NCBI GenBank assembly: GCA_049316905.1
Contig: JBMOJH010000037.1
Location: forward strand, 1-30,138
Length of the DNA stretch: 30,138 bases
DNA from: CAIPVR01 sp049316905
GTDB taxonomy: Bacteria > Actinomycetota > Acidimicrobiia > Acidimicrobiales > Microtrichaceae
Direction of reading: 5' to 3'
Both the position numbers and the translations under genes were made by a program. Numbering within the stretch: position 1 is the stretch's first letter; each line of letters opens with the position of its first letter. Positions 1-7,195 of the stretch are shown here, piece after piece. A model generated the notes under the pieces. The model searched no databases. It was not told the origin of the DNA and saw only the letters and a program-made list of their open reading frames with translations.

Positions 1-218
1 GCGAACAGGTCCGGCGCCACCTGGGCCCGCAGCGCGTCGACCTTCTCGGCCACGTGCGGGCCGTCGAGGGCCTCGCCGTTCACCACCTCGAGCGGCCAGG
101 CCCGGACCCGGAGCACCACGTCGGTACGGCCCCGGCGGTCCCGCTCCTGCACCACGCGGCGGAGACCGACGTGGGCGAAGGGGCAGCTGACATCCGCGAA
201 GACCTCGATGGTGGGCAC
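1..218 (-). CDS. DsbA-family thioredoxin-fold protein, N-terminal part
   Basis: Only the first 72 codons lie in the window; the gene continues past base 1. The start is GTG at 216-218, preceded by GGAGGAGC, a good ribosome binding site. The protein opens with PTIEVFADVSCPFAHVGLRR, a beta strand followed by the active-site turn of the DsbA / 2-hydroxychromene-2-carboxylate isomerase superfamily. The usual CxxC is replaced by C-P-F-A, so a classical disulfide oxidase is unlikely. A glutathione- or mycothiol-dependent isomerase or FrnE-like protein fits better. There is no signal peptide, so it is probably cytoplasmic. It lies downstream of the GGDEF-EAL gene on the same strand with a 63-bp gap. 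Family assignment is fairly secure; the substrate is unknown. Confidence 0.72.
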   Translation of the reverse strand, partial: MPTIEVFADVSCPFAHVGLRRVVQERDRRGRTDVVLRVRAWPLEVVNGEALDGPHVAEKVDALRAQVAPDLF

Positions 219-281
219 GGGCGCTCCTCCTCGCCGGCGGGCGCCGACCTCCAAAAGGTACTCAGCCGGGCGGTGCGGTCA

Positions 282-1688
282 TCAGGCCCGCGGCGCGGGG
301 GCACCGAGCAGCTCGGTGACCACCCCGGGCTCCACCGGTCGCGAGAGGTGGTAGCCGCGGCCGAGGCGGAACCCGGCGTCGACCAGCCACTGCTGCTGCG
401 CCTCGGACTCGATGCCCTCGGCGACGGCGTCGATGCCGAACGCGCGGGCGAGGCCGAGGATGGCCCGCAGGATCGCGTCGTCGTCGGCCACCGTGCCGGC
501 GCCCGCGGTGAAGCCGCGGTCGATGTTCACCACGTCCACGGGCAGGTCCTTCAAGGTCGACAGCGACGACGCCGCGGTGCCGAAGTTGTCGACGCCGAGG
601 CGCACACCGAGGTCGGCCAGGTCGCGGAGCGTGCCGTGGGGGGTGCCGCTGCGATCGTCCATGACCGTCGACTCGGAGATGTCGAGCTGGAAGGCGCCGG
701 CCGGGATGTCGTGGCGCTCCACCAGCCCGGCGAGCAGCTCCACCACGTGGGCGTCGCGGAGCAGCTGACCGGAGAGGTTCACCGCCATCCGCAGGTCGTG
801 GTGGCCCAGGCGGTGCCAGTCGGCGAGGCGCGCCGCGGTCTCGGCCAGCACGAAGGTGTCGATCGCCCACACCTCGCCCACGGCCTCGGCGAGCGGCACG
901 AAGCGCTGCGCGGGGATCGTGCCCAGCTCCGGGTGTTCCCAGCGCACGAGCGCGTCCACGCCCACGATGCGGCCCGAGGTGAGCTCGAAGGTGGGCTGGT
1001 AGTGCACCAGCAGCTGGCCGTCCTGCAGGGCGGTGGACAGCTGTCGCTCGAGGGTCGCCCGCTCGAGCATCTCCTCCGCCATGCCGTCGTCGAAGTGCAC
1101 GGTGCAGCCGCGTCCCTGCTCCTTCGCCCGGTACATGGCGGCGTCGGCGCGGCCGACGAGCTCCGGTGCGGCCACGGGGCCCGACGCGGTGGCCACGCCG
1201 ACCGACGCCGTCAGCGGCATCGAGCGGTGGCCGAGGTCGACCGGACGATGCACCGCGTGCTCGAGGCGGGCGACGAGCTGCTGGAGCTGCTCGGGCCCGG
1301 CGGCCCGGCTCACCACGAGGAACTCGTCGCCGCCGAGGCGGGCCACGTCGTCGCCTGGTCCCGCTGCGGCGTGGAGCCGCTCGGCCACCTGGATCAGCGC
1401 GCGGTCACCGGAGTCGTGGCCGTACAGGTCGTTGATGAGCTTGAAGCGGTCCACGTCGACGAACAGGGCGGCGACCGGACGCTCCGGTGTCGCGGCGGAG
1501 AGCCATTCGGACATCCGCTCGAGGATCGTCCGCCGGTTCGGCAGGCCGGTCAGCGGGTCGTGCGAGGCCAGCCGCGTGGTGGCCTCGAAGTCGGCGCGGA
1601 GCTGCTCGAGCTCCGCGGCGATGCGGTCGAGCGGCCCGACCGCCGTGGCGTCCGCGGCGTCGTCGGAGCGGAGTTCCACCTCGTGCAT
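282..1688 (-). CDS. GGDEF-EAL cyclic-di-GMP signalling protein with degenerate EAL domain
   Basis: This 468-aa cytoplasmic protein makes or senses cyclic di-GMP. The reading frame stays open upstream, but the ATG at 1686-1688 is chosen because AGGA lies just before it and the GGDEF fold follows directly. Residues 1-40 are a short helical lead-in. A GGDEF domain spans about 41-200, with DxxTGLxNR at 44-52, the metal-site segment FVDVDRFKLIND at 76-87 and an intact GGDEF at 119-123. No RxxD inhibitory site precedes it. The EAL domain (about 215-460) is altered: the name motif reads DAL (245-247), the second Asp of DDFGTG is Asn (N368) and the lysine of LKID is Asn (N388). N304, E339 and E425 remain. 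I infer an active cyclase joined to a weak or inactive phosphodiesterase that may serve as a sensor. There is no transmembrane segment. Confidence 0.9.
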   Translation of the reverse strand: MHEVELRSDDAADATAVGPLDRIAAELEQLRADFEATTRLASHDPLTGLPNRRTILERMSEWLSAATPERPVAALFVDVDRFKLINDLYGHDSGDRALIQVAERLHAAAGPGDDVARLGGDEFLVVSRAAGPEQLQQLVARLEHAVHRPVDLGHRSMPLTASVGVATASGPVAAPELVGRADAAMYRAKEQGRGCTVHFDDGMAEEMLERATLERQLSTALQDGQLLVHYQPTFELTSGRIVGVDALVRWEHPELGTIPAQRFVPLAEAVGEVWAIDTFVLAETAARLADWHRLGHHDLRMAVNLSGQLLRDAHVVELLAGLVERHDIPAGAFQLDISESTVMDDRSGTPHGTLRDLADLGVRLGVDNFGTAASSLSTLKDLPVDVVNIDRGFTAGAGTVADDDAILRAILGLARAFGIDAVAEGIESEAQQQWLVDAGFRLGRGYHLSRPVEPGVVTELLGAPAPRA

Positions 1689-1812
1689 GCGGATCCTGTC
1701 GGGCGGACCGGGCCGATTCTTGACATCACGTTCGGAAAATCCGCCGTTCGGCCGTGGGTCACATGTACCAAGCTCCGGGAACGGCCCGGCCGGACGGCCG
1801 CGGCGCAGGGGA

Positions 1813-3198
1813 TCAGCGGAGCCGGCGGGCGGCGTCGTCGCCCAGCACGTCGGGCGCGGTGCCCTCCGTGAGGAAGCGGCGCATCCAGTGGTACGAGTCC
1901 TTCGGGCGGCGCCGCATGTCGTCGTCGTAGTCCACGTGCACCAGGCCGAAACGGGCCGAGCGGCCGAGCACCCACTCGATGTTGTCCGCGTAGGACCACT
2001 GGAAGAACCCGTCCACGGCAACGCCGTCGCGCTGTGCCTCGCGTACGGCCTGCAGGTGGGTGCGGGCGACCCAGATCCGCAGGTCGTCGTGGATGCGACC
2101 CGCTGCGTCGACGCGGTCGTTCATGCCGAAGCCCGACTCGGTGATCACGAAACGGGGGCAGGCCGGATGGTGCCGGTAGCGGCGGAGCAGCTCGGTGAGC
2201 CCGCGGGCGTCCACGGGGATGCCGACCGAGGACCGCACGCGGGCCTCGGCGGTGCGTTCCCACGGCACCGGCACCCCGCCCACGAGCGGCACCCCGCGCA
2301 TGGGGAGCGGGCCGTAGTACTGCAGGCCCATGAAGTCGACGTCGAAGGCCATCGCGGCCTCGTCGCCGTCCTGGACGTAGCGCCGCATCGGCCGCAGGAA
2401 GGGCGAGTCGGCGAACGGGTAGCCCCGCCCGGCGAGCGGGTCGAGGAAGCCGTCGACGGCGAAGGCCTCGAGCGCGCGCTGCGCGCGGCGCAGCCGACCG
2501 TCGTCGGTGTGGAACGGCGAGGCGAGCGTGAACACGTTCGTGGTGCCGACCTGCGCTCCGGCCGGCAGCACGTCGCGCAGCCGGCGGCCGGCCTCGGCGA
2601 TCGCAAGGTTCATGTGGTGCATCGAGGCCAGGGCCTCCATCGGGTGCGGTCCCATGCGCCGGGCGTGCACCCCACCCGCGATGTGCCCCACGACCGACAG
2701 CGGCTCGTTGAACACCATCCAGTGCCGCACCCGGTCGCCGTAGCGGCGGCCCACCTCGGCGGCGAAGGCCGCGAAGTCCTCGACGATGCCGCGCCGCGCC
2801 CAGCCGCCCTCCTGCTGGAGCGCGAGGGGCAGGTCCCAGTGGTGCACGGTGAGCCACGGCTCGAGCCCACGGGCGAGGCACCCGTCGATCAGGCGGTCGT
2901 AGTAGTCGCCCCCGGCCGCGTTCCACGGGCCACGGCCCTCCCCGAACACCCGGGGCCAGCTCACCGAGAAGCGGTTGGCGCCCACGCCGAGGCCGGCGAT
3001 GAGGTCGAGGTCCTCGTCGAGGCGGTCGAACGCGTCGATGCCGTCGCGGCAGTCGGTGCCGCCCCGCACGCGACCCCGCCGGCAGGCCTCGTCCCACACC
3101 GACGGCGCCTTGCCGTCGCGGTCCCACGCCCCCTCCACCTGGAACGCGGCCGACGCCACCCCCCATGTGAAGTCATCGCCGAAGTCCGAGGTGCGCAT
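1813..3198 (-). CDS. Glycoside hydrolase family 1 beta-glucosidase
   Basis: This 461-aa protein has the normal length for a GH1 (beta/alpha)8-barrel enzyme, which hydrolyses beta-glucosides or beta-galactosides with retention. The N-terminus FTWGVASAAFQVEGAW is the family signature. The acid/base glutamate is E165 in FNEP (163-166) and the nucleophile is E354 in ITESG (352-356; ITENG is more usual). The aglycone/sugar-site segment WSYADNIEW is at 401-409, where WSLMDNFEW is typical. No signal peptide is seen, so it is cytoplasmic and probably acts on imported disaccharides or glycosides. No sugar transporter is adjacent. The ATG at 3196-3198 is chosen because the barrel starts there; a TATCCT -10 box ends 8 nt upstream, so the message may be nearly leaderless. 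Exact sugar specificity cannot be read from the sequence. Confidence 0.92.
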   Translation of the reverse strand: MRTSDFGDDFTWGVASAAFQVEGAWDRDGKAPSVWDEACRRGRVRGGTDCRDGIDAFDRLDEDLDLIAGLGVGANRFSVSWPRVFGEGRGPWNAAGGDYYDRLIDGCLARGLEPWLTVHHWDLPLALQQEGGWARRGIVEDFAAFAAEVGRRYGDRVRHWMVFNEPLSVVGHIAGGVHARRMGPHPMEALASMHHMNLAIAEAGRRLRDVLPAGAQVGTTNVFTLASPFHTDDGRLRRAQRALEAFAVDGFLDPLAGRGYPFADSPFLRPMRRYVQDGDEAAMAFDVDFMGLQYYGPLPMRGVPLVGGVPVPWERTAEARVRSSVGIPVDARGLTELLRRYRHHPACPRFVITESGFGMNDRVDAAGRIHDDLRIWVARTHLQAVREAQRDGVAVDGFFQWSYADNIEWVLGRSARFGLVHVDYDDDMRRRPKDSYHWMRRFLTEGTAPDVLGDDAARRLR

Positions 3199-3206
3199 GG
3201 CCTGGC

Positions 3207-3212
3207 AGGATA
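3207..3212 (-). promoter_or_regulatory. Candidate -10 box of the GH1 gene
   Basis: TATCCT on the minus strand lies 8 nt before the ATG. This leaves almost no room for a leader or a Shine-Dalgarno site. It is one of several such arrangements in the window. Confidence 0.4.
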
Positions 3213-3257
3213 GGGCCGCCCGGACGGGCCGATCGCAGGACGGCGTACGGACCCGGA

Positions 3258-4367
3258 TCAGCGCGCGGCGGTGAGCACGTCCGCGAGCTCGTCGGTGGAC
3301 ACCCGGCGGGACGGGTCCTCCGGATCGCACAACGTGGTGCGGTCCAGGTACACCCGCGGCGTGCCGTAGAGCAGCGCGAGGGCCAGCCAGTGCGGCGGGC
3401 TCACGTAGCGGTCGCCGTCGTTCTCGAGCAGCCACGTCCGCACCGCCGGCGCGTTCGCCCCGCTCATCCGGGGGAACAGGTGGTGCTCCACATGGTGGCT
3501 GAAGTTGAAGTGCAGCCGGTCCACCCAGCGCGGCACGTTCACGCTCATCGAGTTCACGACGGGGTCGTCGGTGCGGGTCTGCGGTCGCATGAAGTGGTTG
3601 GTCGCGATGTACGACATGACGATCGCGTTCCCGATGATCACCGGGATCACCATCACGAACACCACCTGCCGGCCGGCGAGCACCGCGATGCCCAGCCAGA
3701 CGAGGACGCACGCCAGGGTGTCGAGCTTGGCCCGGCGGCGGTTCAGCCGGGCGAAGCTGCGCATGTAGCGGGACTGGATCCACAGCACCACCTGGCCGTG
3801 GAAGGTGAACCAGTAGCCCAGGAAGAACCAGCTGGCCCAGTGCCCGGAGCCCGGGGCGAGCCGGGCCACGAACCGGGTGGACGGCGCCCGCTCGTAGCGA
3901 CGCAGCGTGCCGAACCCGTCGGGGTCGGAGTTGCCCTGGTTGGTGTGACCGTGGTGGACCTGGTTGTGCCACACCCGCCACAGGTGCGGGGACACGGCGA
4001 CCGGCCCGAAGCCCAGGTAGCCGAGCGCGGTCTGCAGCCAGGTGGGACGCACCAGCGCACCGTGCAGCGCCTCGTGGGCCAGGAACCCCATCGCCGCGAA
4101 GCACTGACCGATCACCAGCGCGAGCGCGAGCGACCAGTACCAGGCGGGTCGCACCACGATCAGGGTGGTCATCGACGCGGCGACGGTCGCGACGAGCGGT
4201 ACGAACCAGAGCGCGCGCCACGGGCGGGGGGCGAAGACCTCGTCGGGGAGCTCGGCGCGGAGCCGTCGGCGCACGTCGTTCGCGGTGGGCGCCGCGTCAG
4301 GGAGGTCGCCGGTCCGGTCGGCCTGGGCGGCGGCCTGGGCGGCCGGGTCGGTGGCGGGGGCGGTCAT
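3258..4367 (-). CDS. Membrane fatty acid desaturase
   Basis: This 369-aa integral membrane di-iron enzyme inserts a double bond into an acyl chain. All three histidine boxes are present: HEALH at 98-102, HNQVHH at 134-139 and HHVEHH at 291-296. Hydrophobic pairs at about 53-95 and 180-260 are consistent with four membrane spans. The first 40 residues are Ala/Asp-rich and probably cytosolic. The ATG at 4365-4367 is preceded by GGAGAG. The gene is divergent from a TetR regulator across 102 bp that hold three tandem dyads, so repression by that regulator is likely. The HxxxEHH-type third box fits acyl-CoA or acyl-lipid desaturases. Regiospecificity and the electron donor are unknown, and no ferredoxin or reductase gene is next to it. 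Confidence 0.92.
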   Translation of the reverse strand: MTAPATDPAAQAAAQADRTGDLPDAAPTANDVRRRLRAELPDEVFAPRPWRALWFVPLVATVAASMTTLIVVRPAWYWSLALALVIGQCFAAMGFLAHEALHGALVRPTWLQTALGYLGFGPVAVSPHLWRVWHNQVHHGHTNQGNSDPDGFGTLRRYERAPSTRFVARLAPGSGHWASWFFLGYWFTFHGQVVLWIQSRYMRSFARLNRRRAKLDTLACVLVWLGIAVLAGRQVVFVMVIPVIIGNAIVMSYIATNHFMRPQTRTDDPVVNSMSVNVPRWVDRLHFNFSHHVEHHLFPRMSGANAPAVRTWLLENDGDRYVSPPHWLALALLYGTPRVYLDRTTLCDPEDPSRRVSTDELADVLTAAR

Positions 4368-4411
4368 GGCTCTCCGTTCCGTGCGGTCGCCGCCCGGTGG
4401 GGCCCGGGTGG

Positions 4412-4455
4412 CTACGACACCGTAACTTACGAATCCGTAACCTACGGTGCCGTAG
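4412..4455. promoter_or_regulatory. Three tandem dyads (putative TetR operator array)
   Basis: Three units of form YTACG-N4-CGTAR follow each other with an exact 15-bp period: CTACGACACCGTAA at 4412, TTACGAATCCGTAA at 4427 and CTACGGTGCCGTAG at 4442, each separated by one C. The junctions make further dyads such as CGTAACTTACG. The array lies between the desaturase and TetR starts, and its last base abuts the candidate -10 box of the TetR gene. Binding by the adjacent TetR is inferred. Confidence 0.8.
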
Positions 4456-4461
4456 TACCGT
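4456..4461 (+). promoter_or_regulatory. Candidate -10 box of the TetR gene
   Basis: TACCGT begins directly after the last operator dyad and ends 8 nt before the ATG at 4470. A bound repressor would cover the promoter, which suggests autoregulation. Confidence 0.4.
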
Positions 4462-4469
4462 CGTCAACC

Positions 4470-5060
4470 ATGGCCGCCAAGCGACTCACCGGCACCGAGC
4501 GACGGAGCCAGCTCATCCGTGTGGGCCGGGCCGTGTTCGCCGAGAAGGGCTACGACGCCGCGTCGGTGGAGGAGATCGCCGAGCGGGCCAAGGTCTCCAA
4601 GCCGATCGTGTACGAGCACTTCGGCGGCAAGGAGGGCCTGTACGCGGTGGTGGTCGACCGCGAGATGGAGCGCGTCATCACGGCGGTGAGCGACGCCATC
4701 TCGAACGGCAGCGCGCGGGACCGGGTCGGCGCCGCGGCGCTCGCCTTCCTCATCTACGTCCGCGACGAGCCCGACGGCTTCGCCGTCCTCAGCCGCGACG
4801 CCCCCGCCAACATCGGCATGGCCAGCCTGCTCGCCGAGGTGGGGGAGCGGGTGGGGAGCCTCTTCGCCGCCGAGCTGAAGAAGGCGGGCTACAGCACCCG
4901 CGCCGCGCCGATCTACGCGCAGGCGCTCATCGGCATGGTCACCTTCGTCGGCCAGTGGTGGACCGAGGACGGCCGCGACGTGGAGGAGGTGGCCGCACAC
5001 GTGTCCGCCCTGGCCTGGATGGGCCTGCGGCACCTGCCGCGGAAGCCCGAACGGGTCTGA
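4470..5060 (+). CDS. TetR-family regulator, likely of the desaturase
   Basis: This 196-aa repressor has the family's usual length. The N-terminal helix-turn-helix spans about residues 10-55 and contains FAEKGYDAASVEEIAERA and the recognition-helix segment KPIVYEHFGGKEGLY. The C-terminal helices form the ligand and dimer domain and are not diagnostic. The frame is open far upstream, but the ATG at 4470 gives the canonical TetR N-terminus. No Shine-Dalgarno site is clear; a TACCGT box ends 8 nt upstream. The divergent position next to a fatty acid desaturase and the 15-bp dyad array argue that it senses acyl-CoA or a fatty acid and adjusts unsaturation. That role is inferred from context. Its 3' end is 25 bp from the convergent dehydrogenase gene. 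Confidence 0.9.
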   Translation: MAAKRLTGTERRSQLIRVGRAVFAEKGYDAASVEEIAERAKVSKPIVYEHFGGKEGLYAVVVDREMERVITAVSDAISNGSARDRVGAAALAFLIYVRDEPDGFAVLSRDAPANIGMASLLAEVGERVGSLFAAELKKAGYSTRAAPIYAQALIGMVTFVGQWWTEDGRDVEEVAAHVSALAWMGLRHLPRKPERV

Positions 5061-5066
5061 GCCGGA

Positions 5067-5092
5067 GCGGTCAGCCCCGGCGCGGTCAGCCC
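5067..5092. repeat. 11-bp direct repeat, 15-bp period
   Basis: GCGGTCAGCCC occurs at 5067-5077 and 5082-5092. The second copy contains the stop codon of the minus-strand dehydrogenase. The first copy puts another stop codon in the same frame 15 bp further on, so it looks like a small duplication that made a spare stop. Confidence 0.6.
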
Positions 5093-6144
5093 TGCCGCCG
5101 GAACCGGGCGTCGGCCCGACCGGCCACCGGGGGCAGGTCGAGGTACGAGACCGGACCCGGCGGGGCCTCGCACACGTAGGGCACCGCGTTCACGCAGTGC
5201 ATCGCCGTGGTGACGATGCCCGGGTTCCGTTCGAGTCCCGCCTCGATCGACTCGGGGTGCAGTCCGTGGAACGTCACCAGCACGCTCGGGTCACCCGTGA
5301 TCTCCACCTCGAAGCGCTCGCCCTCGGGACCGAAGGTCCACGGCGGGTCCAGGTGGTCCTCACCCATGAACCAGTTGACCGCCGCGGTCACCACGGGCTC
5401 ACCGTCGACGGTGCCGTCCCAGCGGAAGCGCTGTGCGGCGACCGTGCCCGGGGCGATCGGACCGATCGGCGACTCGATCGGTTGCGTGGCCACGGCCCAC
5501 TCGTGCGTGGTGCGCAGTTCCGGATCGAGCTCCACGCCCAGCTCGCCGGCCACCATTCGGACCGACTGGCCGAACCCGCCGCCGAGGATGTCGAGCATCA
5601 CGCTGCCGGCCATGCCCTCGGGCGTGGCGCCGAAGAGCATCCAGTCGCGGATCACGTCGGGCGCCCCGTAGGTGCGGATGTCGGAGAACTCCTCGGCCCG
5701 CACGTGGGTGATGCGGCCGCTCAGCGCGGAGAGCACCAGCGGGAAGCGTTCCGTGATGCCGCCCGGGTGGATCCCGGTGCCGTGCAGGCTGACCCCGGCG
5801 TCGGTCGCCACGCGGCCGAGCGGGTCGTCGGGATCCGCGAGGAACCAGCCCAACGGAGTCACCACGTTGGCGCCCGACGCCAGGATCCGTTCCAGCACGG
5901 CGGGGTCCGCGAACAGCGGGCTGTAGATCACGCAGTCGGCGTCGAGCTCGAGGAGCGCGTCCACGTCGGTGGTGGCGGTGACGCCCACCGGCCCGCGTCC
6001 CACGAGCGTGCCCACGTCCATCCCGTCCTTGGCCGCGCCGTGGACCCAGCACCCCACCAGCTCGAGGTCGGGGTGGTCGAGCACCCCTTCGATCGCCGCT
6101 CGGCCCACGCCGCCGGTCGCCCACTGGATCACCCGGTAGGTCAT
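5086..6144 (-). CDS. NAD(P)-binding dehydrogenase of the DapB_N / diaminopentanoate dehydrogenase type
   Basis: This 352-aa protein starts with a Rossmann fold, YRVIQWATGGVGRAAIEG (3-20), like the N-terminal domain of dihydrodipicolinate reductase. The C-terminal two thirds resemble the 2,4-diaminopentanoate dehydrogenase C-terminal domain, for example GTGIHPGGITERFP near 132-145. Such proteins are common in multiple copies in mycolic and related actinobacteria, where they are largely uncharacterised and often lie among lipid or steroid oxidation genes. It is not the lysine-pathway DapB, which is shorter. The ATG at 6142-6144 has GGAGGA upstream. It is divergent from the luciferase-like oxidoreductase with 61 bp between. 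The reaction is probably NAD(P)-dependent reduction or oxidation of a small carbonyl or imine substrate, not known more closely. Confidence 0.82.
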   Translation of the reverse strand: MTYRVIQWATGGVGRAAIEGVLDHPDLELVGCWVHGAAKDGMDVGTLVGRGPVGVTATTDVDALLELDADCVIYSPLFADPAVLERILASGANVVTPLGWFLADPDDPLGRVATDAGVSLHGTGIHPGGITERFPLVLSALSGRITHVRAEEFSDIRTYGAPDVIRDWMLFGATPEGMAGSVMLDILGGGFGQSVRMVAGELGVELDPELRTTHEWAVATQPIESPIGPIAPGTVAAQRFRWDGTVDGEPVVTAAVNWFMGEDHLDPPWTFGPEGERFEVEITGDPSVLVTFHGLHPESIEAGLERNPGIVTTAMHCVNAVPYVCEAPPGPVSYLDLPPVAGRADARFRRQG

Positions 6145-6193
6145 GGAGCTCCTCCACCTCGGCCCGGCGGCACCCTATCCACGTGGCCCGACC

Positions 6194-6199
6194 TAGTGT
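6194..6199 (+). promoter_or_regulatory. -10 box giving a leaderless mRNA
   Basis: TAGTGT ends 6 nt before the ATG at 6206, and no Shine-Dalgarno site is visible. With a normal start point 6-7 nt after the box, transcription would begin at or next to the ATG. Confidence 0.5.
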
Positions 6200-6205
6200 C
6201 CGGCC

Positions 6206-7111
6206 ATGTCGGGCGACGACCGGGCGCCGGTGCCACAGCTGTCGGTGACGCTGCGCAACTTCGCGGCGGAGGACCCGAGCTCGTGGGAGCCGCTGGTCGC
6301 GGTGGCCGAGGCCGCGGACCGCGCCGGTGTGGGCCGGGTGGTCGTGGTCGACCACGTGGTGTTCGGCGAGTCGCTCGACGACTACGCCCGCCCCGAGGTG
6401 GGCGGCACCGTGGGCGGGCGCCAACCCACGGGACCCGACGGGCACTGGCTCGAGCCGCTCACCCTGCTCAGCTACGTGGCGGCCCGAACGTCCCGGGTGC
6501 GACTCGCCACCGGGATCATGGTGGCCGCGCTGCGCCGGCCGGTCGTCCTCGCGAAGTCCGCCGCCACCCTCGACGTGCTGAGCGGGGGCCGGCTCGACCT
6601 CGGCGTGGGGGTGGGGTGGCAGCGCGCCGAGTACGACGCGGCCGGGCTCGACTTCGGGGCCCGGGGTCGGCTGCTCGACGAGTCGCTGGAGCTGTGTCGC
6701 CGGCTCTGGACCGAGCCGGTGGTGCACCTCGACGGTGCGGGCCCGATCCACCAGATGCCCAAGCCCCGCCAGGTCGGTGGCGTGCCCGTGTGGGTGAGCG
6801 GCCGCTCCACGAACGAGCGGGTGCGGGAGCGGGTGGCGCGGTTCGGCGCAGGGTGGATCCCGTGGGGCGATGACGCCGCGGATCCCACCGCCGGGATCGC
6901 CCGGCTGCGGGAGGACCTCGCGGCGGCAGGTCGGGCCGCGGACCGTCTGCAGGTCACTGCGCCGCTACCCGCCGAGCCGGACCGGGTGGCCGAGCTGGTC
7001 GACGCGGGGGTGACCGACTTCCGGCTCCACGGTGCGGTGCCCGGGGATCCGGCCGAGGCCGAGGACGTGCTCGCCGCCGCCGTGGCGTTCCTTGCTTCCG
7101 CAGCTCGCTGA
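6206..7111 (+). CDS. Luciferase-like (LLM class) F420- or FMN-dependent oxidoreductase
   Basis: This 301-aa protein has the bacterial luciferase-like TIM-barrel pattern: an N-terminal strand and helix with AEAADRAGVGRVVVVDHVVF, then TSRVRLATGIMVAALRRPVVLAKSAATLDVLSGGRLDLGVGVGWQ, of which the segments LATGI, KSAATLD and GGRLDLGVGVGW (about 98-140) are typical. Actinobacterial members mostly use F420H2 to reduce or oxidise a small organic substrate. FMN monooxygenase activity cannot be excluded. The ATG at 6206 sits 6 nt after a TAGTGT box. It is convergent with the DUF2236 gene, with 84 bp between that show no strong terminator hairpin. Substrate unknown; the surrounding genes suggest lipid or aromatic catabolism. 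Confidence 0.88.
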   Translation: MSGDDRAPVPQLSVTLRNFAAEDPSSWEPLVAVAEAADRAGVGRVVVVDHVVFGESLDDYARPEVGGTVGGRQPTGPDGHWLEPLTLLSYVAARTSRVRLATGIMVAALRRPVVLAKSAATLDVLSGGRLDLGVGVGWQRAEYDAAGLDFGARGRLLDESLELCRRLWTEPVVHLDGAGPIHQMPKPRQVGGVPVWVSGRSTNERVRERVARFGAGWIPWGDDAADPTAGIARLREDLAAAGRAADRLQVTAPLPAEPDRVAELVDAGVTDFRLHGAVPGDPAEAEDVLAAAVAFLASAAR

Positions 7112-7195
7112 GGGTCGACGGCGCGCCCACCGGCGGGAAATCTGGCGGTTGCACGTCCTGGGGCGTTGCGGACCCCTGTATCGCGGGTCAGTGGG

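Noticed and set aside
54..1871. Long plus-strand open frame across the GGDEF-EAL gene
   Set aside because: It is rich in Arg, Gly, His and Ala with no domain pattern and lies opposite a gene with clear GGDEF and EAL motifs. It is an artefact of high GC.
1033..3213. 726-codon plus-strand open frame
   Set aside because: It is antisense to the GGDEF-EAL and GH1 genes, with low-complexity composition and no motif.
3199..4221. N-terminal extension of the GH1 gene
   Set aside because: The open frame upstream of the ATG at 3198 overlaps the desaturase gene out of frame and shows no conserved sequence.
7112..7195. Terminator between the luciferase-like and DUF2236 genes
   Set aside because: Only short, imperfect GC-rich pairings are present; no stem longer than 5 bp stands out.
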